This document shows positions 5,373 through 12,596 of a DNA stretch of 12,962 nucleotides, piece by piece. The position numbers and the translations under genes were made by a program. Every line of letters begins with the position of its first letter. The stretch's first letter is position 1. The stretch lies in NCBI GenBank assembly GCA_046341775.1, contig JBKDQQ010000188.1:1-12962 (forward strand), written 5' to 3'. Source of the stretch: SXXH01 sp041165735. Its GTDB lineage: Bacteria; Planctomycetota; UBA1135; GCA-002686595. The notes beneath the pieces were generated by a model. The model was not told the origin of the DNA, ran no database searches, and saw only the letters and a program-made list of their open reading frames with translations.

Positions 5373-6746
5373 ATGAGCGCACGCGACACCGTCCTCGTGG
5401 CCAACGGCCAGGGCTTCTGGGGCGACTCCATCCTCGCGCCCGTGCGCCTCGTGCGCGAAGGGCCGCTCGACTACTTGACGCTCGACTACCTCGCCGAGGT
5501 GACGATGAGCATCATGCAGAAGCTGCGCTCGCGCGCCCCCGAGGCGGGCTACGCGACCGACTTCGTGCGCTTGATCGACCGCATCGGGCCCGAGCTGGTG
5601 GCGAAGGACATCAAGGTGGTCGCCAACGCGGGAGGGGTGAACCCGCGCGCCTGCATGGCCGCGGTCGTGGCTTCCCTGAGGAAGCACGGGCTGCACGGCG
5701 TGAAGGTCGGCATCGTCGAGGGCGACGACATCCTCGGCTCGCTCGACCAACTGCTCTCCTCGGGCGAAACGCTGGCGAACATGGACACCGGCGCGCCTCT
5801 GGCGCCGTTCCGCTCGCAAGTCACGAGCGCCAATGTCTACCTAGGCGCCTTCCCCATCGCCGAAGCCTTGGCGCAAGGCGCGCGGATCGTCATCACCGGT
5901 CGCGGCACGGACCCCGGCCTCGTGCTCGGCCCGCTGATCCACGAGTACGGCTGGAAGCCGACCGACCACGACCTGCTGGCGGCCGGCACCGTGGCGGGCC
6001 ACATCGTCGAGTGCGGCGCGCAATGCACCGGCGGCAACTACACCGATTGGAAGAGCGTGCCCGACATGGCGCGCATCGGCTATCCGATCGTCGAGGCGCG
6101 GCGCGACGGCGTGTTCCACGTCACCAAGCACGAGGGCACGGGCGGCATCGTCAACGTCTCGACGGTCAAGCACCAACTGGCCTACGAGATGGGCGATCCA
6201 CGCGCCTACATCGGGCCGGACGTGGTCGCCGACTTCACCACGGCGCGCCTCGAGCAGGACGGCCGCGACCGGGTCAAGGTCTCGGGCGTGAAGGGCAAGC
6301 CGCCCACGCCGACCTACAAGGTTTCGATGAGCCACTCCGCGGGTTGGAAGGCGGTGGGCGAGCTCACGGTCAGCGGTCCCGACGCCTTGGCGAAGTCGCG
6401 GTTGTGCGCCCGCATCGGGTGGGAGCGCCTCGCCGCGGACGGCTTCCACTACTCGAGCGAGGAACGCCTCGAGGAGCACGTGGGCGCGGGCGTGTGCCAC
6501 GCCGGCATCGCCGGCGGCGAGACGCGCGAACCGGTCGAGGTCGTGCTGCGGCTGGGCGTCAAGGGCCCGGACCGCGCCAAGGTCGACCGCTTCGGCATGG
6601 AGCTCGTGCCGCTCGTCACTTCGGGCCCGCCCGGCGTGACGGGCTTCGCCGGCGGTCGCCCGAAGGCCAGCGAGATCATCGGCTTCTGGCCGGCGCTGCT
6701 CGACAAGTCCAAGGTCTCCACGCGGGTCGAAGTCGTCTCGTCCTGA
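5373..6746 (+). CDS. AtuA family protein (DUF1446), core domain
   Basis: A 457-aa protein matching the AtuA/DUF1446 family, first linked to acyclic terpene utilisation and often found beside acyl-CoA genes; its reaction is not established. Motifs along the chain: NGQGFWGDS (11-19), the MSIMQK helix (45-50), ANAGGVNPRACMAAV (84-98), ITGRGTDPGLVLGPLIHEYGW (174-194), GHIVECGAQCTGGNY (209-223) and a C-terminal GGRPKASEIIGFWPALL. The longer frame upstream of ATG 5373 has low-complexity composition and no support, so I start here. Many AtuA proteins carry a ~100-aa ferredoxin-like domain at the C-terminus; here that part is the next gene, 35 bases downstream. First gene of a four-gene operon. Confidence 0.9.
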   Translation: MSARDTVLVANGQGFWGDSILAPVRLVREGPLDYLTLDYLAEVTMSIMQKLRSRAPEAGYATDFVRLIDRIGPELVAKDIKVVANAGGVNPRACMAAVVASLRKHGLHGVKVGIVEGDDILGSLDQLLSSGETLANMDTGAPLAPFRSQVTSANVYLGAFPIAEALAQGARIVITGRGTDPGLVLGPLIHEYGWKPTDHDLLAAGTVAGHIVECGAQCTGGNYTDWKSVPDMARIGYPIVEARRDGVFHVTKHEGTGGIVNVSTVKHQLAYEMGDPRAYIGPDVVADFTTARLEQDGRDRVKVSGVKGKPPTPTYKVSMSHSAGWKAVGELTVSGPDALAKSRLCARIGWERLAADGFHYSSEERLEEHVGAGVCHAGIAGGETREPVEVVLRLGVKGPDRAKVDRFGMELVPLVTSGPPGVTGFAGGRPKASEIIGFWPALLDKSKVSTRVEVVSS

Positions 6747-6781
6747 CCCCCCCACCCCGCACGCGCACGAGGAAAGCACAC

Positions 6782-7147
6782 ATGCCGATCGTCCCCCTGT
6801 CGCGCATCGCCTGCGCACGCTCCGGCGACAAGGGCGAAGGTTCGAACGTCGGAGTGCTGGCGCGCTCCGTCGCCGCCTACGAGTGGCTCGAACGCGAACT
6901 GACCGCCGAGCGAGTGCAGGCGCACATGGCCGCCATCAACAAGGGCGGCGTGAAGCGCCACGCCTCGGTCGAGCTGCAGCTCCTGAACTTCATCCTCGAG
7001 GACAGCTTGGGCGGCGGCGGTTCCGCCAGCCTCAAGACCGATGCGCAAGGCAAGACGCACGGGCTCGCCGTGCTGCGCATGCAGGTCGATGTGCCGCAAG
7101 CGGTGCTCGACGCCACGCCGTGCGCCGAGGAAGGGACGGGCGCATGA
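6782..7147 (+). CDS. AtuA-like C-terminal (ferredoxin-fold) domain protein
   Basis: A 121-aa protein resembling the C-terminal domain of AtuA proteins: IACARSGDKGEGSNVGVLAR (8-27), then AINKGGVKRHASVELQLLNFILEDSLGGGGSASLKTDAQGK-type core (given by its parts INKGGVKRH, LNFIL and LGGGGSASL), ending in LAVLRMQVDVP. GAGGAAAG lies 8 bases before the ATG. It probably forms a complex with the AtuA core encoded just upstream and so restores the full two-domain enzyme. Its stop overlaps the start of pta (ATGA), implying coupled translation. Confidence 0.85.
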   Translation: MPIVPLSRIACARSGDKGEGSNVGVLARSVAAYEWLERELTAERVQAHMAAINKGGVKRHASVELQLLNFILEDSLGGGGSASLKTDAQGKTHGLAVLRMQVDVPQAVLDATPCAEEGTGA

Positions 7148-8100
7148 ACGTGCTGCTGGAGCTGCGCGAGAAGGCGCGCCGCGCGCAACGACGCATCGTG
7201 CTGCCCGAGACGCAGGACGCGCGCGTCATGGCGGCCGCGGCGATCCTCGCCAAGGAGAAGCTCTGCATCCCGGTGCTGGTCGACACGGGCCGCATGGCGG
7301 CGAGCCCGCCCGAGGGTTGCGAGGTGGTCGCGCCCGCGCGCGACCCGCGCACGGCCAAGTTCGCCGAAGCGCTGCACGAGAAGCGCAAGCACAAGGGCAT
7401 GACGCTCGACGAGGCCCGCCAGAAGTGCGGCAGGGACGCGCTCTACTTCGGCGCCTTCCTCGTCGCGAGCGGCGACTGCGCCGGCGGGGTCGCCGGCAGC
7501 GAAGCGGCCACCGCCGACGTGCTGCGCGCCGGCCTGCAGGTGATCGGCCTCGCGCGCGGCATCGACACCTTGAGCTCGTGCTTCCTCATGGTGTTCCCCG
7601 ACAAGGTGCTGACCTACGCCGACTGCGGCGTGGTGCCGAATCCGACCTCCGAGCAGCTCGTCGACATCGCCCTCGCCTCCGCCGAAGGCCATCGGCGCCT
7701 CGTGGGCGAGTCGCCGCGCGTGGCCTTGTTGTCGTTCAGCACGCACGGCTCGGCCGCGCACGCCGACGTCGACAAGGTCAGGAAGGCGGCCGAGGCGCTG
7801 AAGAAGCGCGCGCCGAACCTGACCTGCGACGGCGAGTTGCAGGCCGACGCCGCCATCGTGCCGAGCGTGGCCGAGCGCAAGGCGCCCGGCTCGCCCGTGG
7901 GTGGCAAGGCGAACGTGCTGGTGTTCCCCGACCTGGACGCCGGCAACATCGCCTACAAGCTCACCGAGCGCCTCGCGGGCGCCAAGGCGCTCGGCCCGCT
8001 GGTGCAAGGACTGGAGAAGCCCTTCATGGACCTGTCGCGCGGCTGCAAGGCCGACGACATCGTCGACGTGGCCGTGATCGCGGCGGTGCTGTCGTCATGA
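7144..8100 (+). CDS. pta: Phosphate acetyltransferase
   Basis: A 318-aa PTA/PTB-family enzyme of usual Pta catalytic-domain length. It interconverts acetyl-CoA plus phosphate with acetyl phosphate plus CoA in the cytoplasm. Motifs: RIVLPETQDARVMAAA (17-32), LYFGAFLVASGDCAGGVAGS (100-119, acyl-CoA side), TYADCGVVPNPTSEQLVDIA (157-176), ANVLVFPDLDAGNIAYKL (256-273) and GPLVQGLEKPFMDLSRGC (284-301). S298, R299 and D305 match the Ser/Arg/Asp catalytic residues known in the Methanosarcina enzyme. GAGGAAGGGA (7127-7136) serves as ribosome site inside the preceding gene. No acetate kinase gene is in the window. The operon with AtuA genes leaves open that other short acyl-CoAs are used. Confidence 0.93.
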   Translation: MNVLLELREKARRAQRRIVLPETQDARVMAAAAILAKEKLCIPVLVDTGRMAASPPEGCEVVAPARDPRTAKFAEALHEKRKHKGMTLDEARQKCGRDALYFGAFLVASGDCAGGVAGSEAATADVLRAGLQVIGLARGIDTLSSCFLMVFPDKVLTYADCGVVPNPTSEQLVDIALASAEGHRRLVGESPRVALLSFSTHGSAAHADVDKVRKAAEALKKRAPNLTCDGELQADAAIVPSVAERKAPGSPVGGKANVLVFPDLDAGNIAYKLTERLAGAKALGPLVQGLEKPFMDLSRGCKADDIVDVAVIAAVLSS

Positions 8101-8576
8101 GCGCGGCGAAGCCGATCCGCGCCCCGTCCGCGACGCTCGCGCGCGGCCTGGCGCTCGCGCTGCTTGTCTTCGCCGCGTCCGGCTGCAGCCAGCTCGAGTC
8201 GGCCCGCCGCCCCATCGACGTGCGCCGCTCCTCCCACCGCTCGGCGAGCGGAGTCGAGTGGGACGATCTCTACGTGGGCCACGGCGACGCCGCGGCGCGC
8301 GGCGACACGGTGGTCGTGGACTACATCCTCGAACTGGCCGACGGCACGCGCGTGACTTCGACGCTCGAAACGGGCGCGCCGGTCTCCATGCGCCTCGGCG
8401 CCGCGCCCGTCCCGGGCCTCGACGAAGGGCTCGCCGGCATCCAGGCGACCGGTCGTCGCCGCATCGTCGTCCCGCCGGCGCAGGGCTACGGATCGCGTGG
8501 CGTGCCCGGACTGGTGCCCGCCGACGCGACGCTGCACTTCGAGGTGCACTGCCTCGAGGTCCGCGTTCCGCGCTGA
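8097..8576 (+). CDS. FKBP-type peptidyl-prolyl isomerase lipoprotein
   Basis: A 159-aa protein. Residues 11-30 are a hydrophobic signal ending in FAASGC, so C30 is the probable lipidated cysteine. Residues 53-156 form an FKBP domain: GDTVVVDYILELADGTRVTSTL, PVPGLDEGLAGIQATGRRRIVVPPAQGYG and a final LHFEVHCLEV strand, given here by the motifs VDYILELADG (74-83), VPGLDEGLAG (105-114), VVPPAQGYG (124-132) and LHFEVHCLEV (146-155). Role: proline isomerase/foldase, probably in the periplasm anchored to a membrane. The start overlaps the pta stop (ATGA) and no separate promoter is seen, so it is the last gene of the AtuA-pta operon. The link between a cell-envelope foldase and cytoplasmic acyl metabolism is unexplained. 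Confidence 0.88.
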   Translation: MSAAKPIRAPSATLARGLALALLVFAASGCSQLESARRPIDVRRSSHRSASGVEWDDLYVGHGDAAARGDTVVVDYILELADGTRVTSTLETGAPVSMRLGAAPVPGLDEGLAGIQATGRRRIVVPPAQGYGSRGVPGLVPADATLHFEVHCLEVRVPR

Positions 8577-8634
8577 GGCCGCGAGCCGGGCGCCCTGCAA
8601 TCCCGCCCCTGCAGCAAGCCCCGCCCCCCCCACG

Positions 8635-8674
8635 AAGCGCCGCCCCTCCAACAAGCGCCGCCCCTCCAACAAGC
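8635..8674. repeat. 18-bp tandem repeat after the AtuA-pta operon
   Basis: Two perfect copies of AAGCGCCGCCCCTCCAAC (8635-8652, 8653-8670) and the start of a third (AAGC). A diverged copy precedes them at about 8615-8634. Non-coding, between the convergent FKBP and Cys-rich lipoprotein genes. Confidence 0.85.
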
Positions 8675-8678
8675 ACTG

Positions 8679-8710
8679 CGGGCCGCCTCCGGTGGTCCGG
8701 CGGCGGCCCG
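8679..8710. terminator. Long GC hairpin between convergent genes, possible bidirectional terminator
   Basis: CGGGCCGCC (8679-8687) pairs perfectly with GGCGGCCCG (8702-8710); inside it, CCGG pairs with CCGG around the loop TGGT, giving 13 pairs with a single T/C mismatch. It lies after the operon end at 8576 and before the 3' end of the minus-strand lipoprotein gene (8792). No U-run follows on either strand, so intrinsic termination is uncertain. A weaker hairpin with loop CAAG lies at 8756-8775. Confidence 0.5.
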
Positions 8711-8791
8711 TCGTCAGCCGCGGCCCCGCGTACGGGACCGCAGGTTCGGCTTCGCGGACACGCGCAAGCGCGTCCGGGCCGATGCGTGGCA

Positions 8792-9019
8792 TCAGCCTTG
8801 CGGCTTCTTCTCGGAGCAGCAGCCCGACGCGGCCTTGGCGGCTTGCGTGGCGGGGCACTGGCCGGCGGCCTGCTTGTCTTCGCAGTTCATCTTGCTGGCA
8901 TCGCCGCAGGGGGCGGTGCACTCGGCCTTCGGCGCGCTCGTGTCGGAGACGCTGGCCTTGTCGGATTTGCAGGCGGCGAAGCACGCCACGAGGGCGAAAG
9001 CGACGATCATGTTCTTCAT
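8792..9019 (-). CDS. Small cysteine-rich lipoprotein
   Basis: A 75-aa protein of unknown function. GAGGA lies 8 bases before ATG 9019; an in-frame start further up at 9121 would add a non-signal tail, so I use 9019. Residues 1-17 (MKNMIVAFALVACFAAC) are a lipoprotein signal; C17 (FAAC) is the likelier lipidation site, C13 (LVAC) the alternative. The mature part is polar with six more cysteines: C34 and C38 in AECTAPCGD, C46, C55 and a final C67-C68 pair in SGCCSEKKPQG. It could bind a metal ion or form disulfides in the periplasm. I do not recognise a family. Confidence 0.75.
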   Translation of the reverse strand: MKNMIVAFALVACFAACKSDKASVSDTSAPKAECTAPCGDASKMNCEDKQAAGQCPATQAAKAASGCCSEKKPQG

Positions 9020-9161
9020 GGTTTGATTCCTCTCGAGGGGTTGATGCGGCCGTCCAGTAGGCGCACGCGGCGCGTCCTGACGGGCTCCCGGGGCTCTAGA
9101 TCCGCCGAGAACGCCCCACATTGTACGGACGAAGGGCTGCCGGAGATGGAGGGCGGGGCCC

Positions 9162-9167
9162 TAAAAT
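9162..9167 (+). promoter_or_regulatory. -10 box (TAAAAT) placed for a leaderless Smr mRNA
   Basis: TAAAAT (5 of 6 with TATAAT) ends 9 bases before ATG 9177, in otherwise GC-rich sequence. The start of transcription would fall on or next to the ATG. No convincing -35 is visible. GCCGGG before the ATG is not a useful ribosome site at that distance. Confidence 0.5.
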
Positions 9168-9176
9168 CGAGCCGGG

Positions 9177-9485
9177 ATGGGTCCGCGCCGCGTCGATTGG
9201 GAAGAAATGGACGAACCGGAGGGCCCTCCGGAGGTCGACCTGCACGGCTTGCGGCCGTCCGACGCGCTGCGGCGCTTGTCCAGCGCCCTCGTGGCCGCGC
9301 GCCTCAGGCGCTCAACGGAGCTCGTGGTCGTCACGGGAAAGGGCCTCGGGAACCTGCGGCAGCAGCCGATCCTGCGCGACAAGGTCGAGGCGTGGCTGGC
9401 GGGGCCGGAGGGCGCGCGCCACGGCGTGACGGGCGTCGCGCGCGAGCCGCACGGCGGCGCGTTGCGCGCGCGGCTGCGCGTCTGA
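9177..9485 (+). CDS. Stand-alone Smr-domain protein
   Basis: A 102-aa protein that is almost only an Smr domain: VDLHGL (20-25) with the DLHG motif, a DALRRLSSAL helix, LVVVTGKG (49-56) with the TGKG motif, a WL helix, and a final GGALRARLRV strand (93-102). Smr domains are IF3-C-like folds that act as nucleases on branched DNA or on RNA; several stand-alone or MutS2-linked forms nick nucleic acid or rescue stalled ribosomes. I cannot choose among these roles. Monocistronic by position: the neighbour to the left is divergent and fbp to the right is convergent. Confidence 0.85.
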   Translation: MGPRRVDWEEMDEPEGPPEVDLHGLRPSDALRRLSSALVAARLRRSTELVVVTGKGLGNLRQQPILRDKVEAWLAGPEGARHGVTGVAREPHGGALRARLRV

Positions 9486-9495
9486 GGCGCGACCC

Positions 9496-9511
9496 GTCAA
9501 ATTTGCTTGAC
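9496..9511. other. 16-bp palindromic motif, copy 1
   Basis: GTCAAATTTGCTTGAC: arms GTCAA and TTGAC around ATTTGC, in the 52-base gap between the convergent Smr and fbp genes. A 15-of-16 copy lies at 12597-12612. Next to it, CCGCGCGTGCGCGG (9521-9534) forms a short hairpin that could take part in ending both transcripts. Confidence 0.5.
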
Positions 9512-9537
9512 GACGACGACCCGCGCGTGCGCGGAGT

Positions 9538-10554
9538 TCAGGCCAGGTGGCGCAGCACGTGGTCGACCTCGTCGGGGCTGCCCATGACGACGCTGGTTCT
9601 TTGATGGATGCCGGTGGGCACGCGCTCCATCAGGCGCACCGGCCCGGCGTAGGCCTTGCCGCCCGCCTGCTCGACGATCATCGCCATGGGGTTGCCCTCG
9701 TACAGCAAGCGCAGCTTGCCCTCGGGCGCCTTCTTCGTCGGCGGGTAGAGGAACACTCCGCCCTTCAGCAGGATGCGGTGCACGTCGGCCACCATCGTGC
9801 CGGAGTAGCGCGTCGAATAGGACTGCGACTGGGCCCAGTCGAGGTAGCGCTGGTACCCCTCGGGGAAGGTCAGGCGGTTGCCTTCGTTGCACGAGTAGTA
9901 CTTGCCCGACCGCGGGATGCGCAGGCCATCGGCGACGCGCAGGAACGCGCCGATGGAGGGATCGAGCACGAACATCGAGACGCCGTTGCCGGTGGTCAGC
10001 ACGAAGACGGTCGAGCTGCCGTACAGGCTGTAGCCGGCGGCCACCTGTTCGGCGCCGCGCTGCAGCAGGCTCGCCATCGGATCGTCGCCGCGGCGGTCGT
10101 AGCGCAGCACGGAGAAGATCGTCCCCACCGCGGCGCCGGTGTCGATGTTCGAGCTGCCGTCGAGCGGATCGAACAGCACGACATAGGGGCGCTCCCCCTC
10201 GAAGGTGCGCCGCAGGACGATCGGCTCCTCGTTCTCCTCGCTGGCGACGATCGCGACACCTGCGCGCGTTCCCAGGCAGCGCAGCAGCGTCTCGTTGGCG
10301 ATGACGTCGAGCTTCTGCTGCGCCTCGCCTTGCACGTTCTCGCTGTCGAGCTCGCCGAGCACGCTCTGCAGGCGCGCGCGCCGGATCTTGGCGCTGATCA
10401 CGCGGCCGCTGAAGGAGAGCGCCGACAGGATCCACGACAGCGTGCCGCTGGCGTTGTGGCGCGCCTGCTCGGCGAGGATGTGGTTCTGGAGGGTGGTCAG
10501 GTTCTCCCCGCGCGTCAGCGGCAGGGAGTCGAGCTCGGTCAGCGGATCGCCCAT
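9538..10554 (-). CDS. fbp: Fructose-1,6-bisphosphatase, class I
   Basis: A 338-aa enzyme of normal class I length that hydrolyses fructose 1,6-bisphosphate to fructose 6-phosphate in gluconeogenesis. Motifs: TRGENLTTLQNHIL (14-27), DVIANE (83-88), ASEENEE (104-110), FDPLDGSSNID (128-138, metal and phosphate site), YSGTMVADVHRILLKGGVFLYP (250-271, substrate phosphate; quoted by its parts YSGTMVADVHR and GGVFLYP) and YEGNPMAMIVEQAGG (285-299, with metal ligand E295). GAGGA lies 4 bases before ATG 10554. It has its own predicted promoter and an unusual leader hairpin, so it is probably not simply read through from the secreted protein gene 103 bases upstream. Confidence 0.96.
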   Translation of the reverse strand: MGDPLTELDSLPLTRGENLTTLQNHILAEQARHNASGTLSWILSALSFSGRVISAKIRRARLQSVLGELDSENVQGEAQQKLDVIANETLLRCLGTRAGVAIVASEENEEPIVLRRTFEGERPYVVLFDPLDGSSNIDTGAAVGTIFSVLRYDRRGDDPMASLLQRGAEQVAAGYSLYGSSTVFVLTTGNGVSMFVLDPSIGAFLRVADGLRIPRSGKYYSCNEGNRLTFPEGYQRYLDWAQSQSYSTRYSGTMVADVHRILLKGGVFLYPPTKKAPEGKLRLLYEGNPMAMIVEQAGGKAYAGPVRLMERVPTGIHQRTSVVMGSPDEVDHVLRHLA

Positions 10555-10556
10555 GT

Positions 10557-10589
10557 CGTCCTCGATGTCGCGTCCTCGAAGCGAGGACG
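10557..10589 (-). promoter_or_regulatory. fbp leader with two mutually exclusive hairpins over the ribosome site
   Basis: Reading the minus strand: CGTCCTCG (10589-10582), CTT, CGAGGACG (10578-10571), six bases, then a second identical CGAGGACG (10564-10557), AC and the ATG. The first arm can pair with either 8-base copy. Pairing with the near copy gives a tight hairpin and leaves the GAGGA ribosome site free; pairing with the far copy hides it. Confidence 0.5.
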
Positions 10590-10594
10590 GCTCG

Positions 10595-10624
10595 ATTGTG
10601 GCCGATCGTGGAGGTCCGATCCAA
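10595..10624 (-). promoter_or_regulatory. Predicted fbp promoter
   Basis: Minus strand: -35 TTGGAT (10619-10624), 18-base spacer, -10 CACAAT (10595-10600). Each box has 4 of 6 consensus bases. The expected start, near 10588-10589, is the first base of the leader hairpin. Confidence 0.4.
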
Positions 10625-10657
10625 CCCGGGAAGGCCGACTACCGCGACGCTTCGACT

Positions 10658-12481
10658 TCAGGGGGCGAAGACGACGCGCAGTCCGTCCGACAAGTTCGAG
10701 CCCGCCCCTCCCGCCAACACGTTGCGGTACCACAGCTGGAAGTGGCGCGTGGCGCCCGGGACGATGGCGTTCGGCCCGCCGTTCAAGGGCGGCTGCGTGT
10801 GATCGATGCGGCGCGAGTAGAGCCCGCTCGCGCCCACGGACGTCGCCCCGCCGATGCGCGTGGTGGTGCCCGCCACGCAGCGCCAGCCGTTGGCGAACGG
10901 TTGCTGCGCCTGGTTGGGCCCGCAATAGAGCAGCGTCGTGGTGTTGGGCGGCAGCCCGGCGCAGGTCACGACGAAGTCGTTCAAGGCGTGGACGGCGTTG
11001 CCCTGTGCGCCGATGGTGGCGCCGGAACCCGTCGAGTTGGGCGCGGCGATGCAGTAGGTCGAGAAGCCGAAGCCCGCGGCGCCCAGCGTCCCGTCGGCGT
11101 TCAGGTTCTGCGCCACGATGTCGCCGCCGGCGGTGCGCTCGTCGTCCCACGACATGCGCACCACGCCGGAGGCATCGAGCACCAGCTCGAGGTCGTCCTT
11201 GGCCGAGGCCGCGCTGGAGACCGTCGCCGGGGCCGTCGGCCACAGCGGCGCGCCGCCCGCGTCGAGGCGCCAAGCGAGCACGGATGCGGCGGTCGAGCCG
11301 CTCGGCGACTGGAAGCAGGCCACCACCGCCGTGTCGCCGATGGCGAGCGCGCGCGGGAACGACTCGAATGTGGAGTCGAGCGGCAGGACCGCGATGCCGC
11401 TCGCGCCCCATGCGAGCAAGCCAGCCGGCGTGATGCGCTGCGCGCCGAGGCCCCATTGGCTCTGCGCGGAGTTGCGCTTGCCGAAGGCCACCAGCAGGTC
11501 GCCGTTCGCGAGGCGCGCGATCGACGGATCGATCTTGGTCATGTTGGCTTCGCTCGAGACGGCGAGCCCGTTGTGCGCGTACTGCTCGACGCCGTTCGCG
11601 TCGAGGCGCTGCACGAGCGTGTCGAAGAAGCTGCCCGCGGAGCGGTGCCAGGCGATCCAGCACCCGTCCCCGTCGGCGACGAGGCGCGGCCAATGGGCGA
11701 TGGGCACGGCGCCCGCGTCGTAGACGGATACGGGCGCCGCCCATCGAGCGAGTCCTTGCGCGTCGAACTTCTGCGCGCGCACGTGGCGCGGCGAGCTGAA
11801 GGTGGCGATGTCGCGCACGTACGACACGATGAAGCCGCCATCGTCGGTGGCGACGATGCGCTGGAAGCCCGGCTTCTCCGCGCCTCCGCCCGCGATGGCG
11901 GCCGGCGGGTTCCACTGCGCCACGCCGTTGGCGTCGAGCTTCTGCAGCCGGATGGCGCCGGGCCCGGGGCTCGGCAGGTCGGCCCACGCGACGACGAAAG
12001 ATCCGTCCGCGAGGCGCGCGATGGTCGGATTGGCCTCGTAGTCGGCGTCGTTCGACAGGGTCGCGCCGTTCGGCCCCCACGCTTGCGCGCCCGAGGCGTC
12101 GAGGCGGTAGGCGTACACATCGAGATCGGCGCCCGCGCGGATGTCGGTGAAGGCCAGCACGCACCCGCCTTGGCCATCGTGCACCAGGTCCCAATCGACC
12201 AGCGAAGTCGATTGCGGTTGGCTGCTGACGACGATGCCCGCGGGGAACACCGCCACGCCCGCGGCGTCGAGCTTCTGCGCGCGCACGACATACGCTCCGC
12301 TCGCGTTGTCGAACCAGCCGAACCAGGTGGAGCCGTCGCCGCAGGCGGCGAGCTTGGGCACCGCCGAATCGCCCGGGAAGGCGCCCACCACGGTGTTCGC
12401 GGCGGGGTTGGAGGTCCACTGGGCGGCGACGGGCGCGGCGCAGCAGAGGAGGACGGACAGGCGAAGGAGGGCTCGGGTCAT
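10658..12481 (-). CDS. Secreted eight-repeat beta-propeller-like protein with planctomycete C-terminal module
   Basis: A 607-aa exported protein. Start at ATG 12481 is set by the signal peptide that follows (MTRALLRLSVLLCCAAPVAA, cleavage before Q21); no clear Shine-Dalgarno is seen. Residues about 40-470 hold eight repeats of roughly 50 residues with the pattern P-x-I-A-R-L-A-D-G-S-F-V-V-A-W followed by a strand ending in RLDANGVxxW, for example near ARLADGSFVVAW, QRLDANGVEQY and AQKFDAQGLARW. This is what blades of a propeller look like. Residues 476-607 form a separate module starting YCIAAPNSTGSG, containing four or so cysteines and FQLWYRN, ending NLSDGLRVVFAP; I know it from planctomycete secreted proteins. 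Likely extracellular or envelope-bound; ligand unknown. Confidence 0.88.
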   Translation of the reverse strand: MTRALLRLSVLLCCAAPVAAQWTSNPAANTVVGAFPGDSAVPKLAACGDGSTWFGWFDNASGAYVVRAQKLDAAGVAVFPAGIVVSSQPQSTSLVDWDLVHDGQGGCVLAFTDIRAGADLDVYAYRLDASGAQAWGPNGATLSNDADYEANPTIARLADGSFVVAWADLPSPGPGAIRLQKLDANGVAQWNPPAAIAGGGAEKPGFQRIVATDDGGFIVSYVRDIATFSSPRHVRAQKFDAQGLARWAAPVSVYDAGAVPIAHWPRLVADGDGCWIAWHRSAGSFFDTLVQRLDANGVEQYAHNGLAVSSEANMTKIDPSIARLANGDLLVAFGKRNSAQSQWGLGAQRITPAGLLAWGASGIAVLPLDSTFESFPRALAIGDTAVVACFQSPSGSTAASVLAWRLDAGGAPLWPTAPATVSSAASAKDDLELVLDASGVVRMSWDDERTAGGDIVAQNLNADGTLGAAGFGFSTYCIAAPNSTGSGATIGAQGNAVHALNDFVVTCAGLPPNTTTLLYCGPNQAQQPFANGWRCVAGTTTRIGGATSVGASGLYSRRIDHTQPPLNGGPNAIVPGATRHFQLWYRNVLAGGAGSNLSDGLRVVFAP

Positions 12482-12596
12482 GGCTGCGAGTGCCGGCGAA
12501 GCGCGCCGGACGTCCACTCCAGCGTATCCCGTTCGGCCGGAACGCGCAGGGTGCCTTCCGGCGCGGAGCGACGCGCCGCCCGCGGCGGAGGCGAAT

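Noticed and set aside
4776..5819. Minus-strand 347-codon frame across the selenoprotein and AtuA region
   Set aside because: It lies antisense to AtuA and in another frame over the selenoprotein candidate; no ribosome site or motif supports it.
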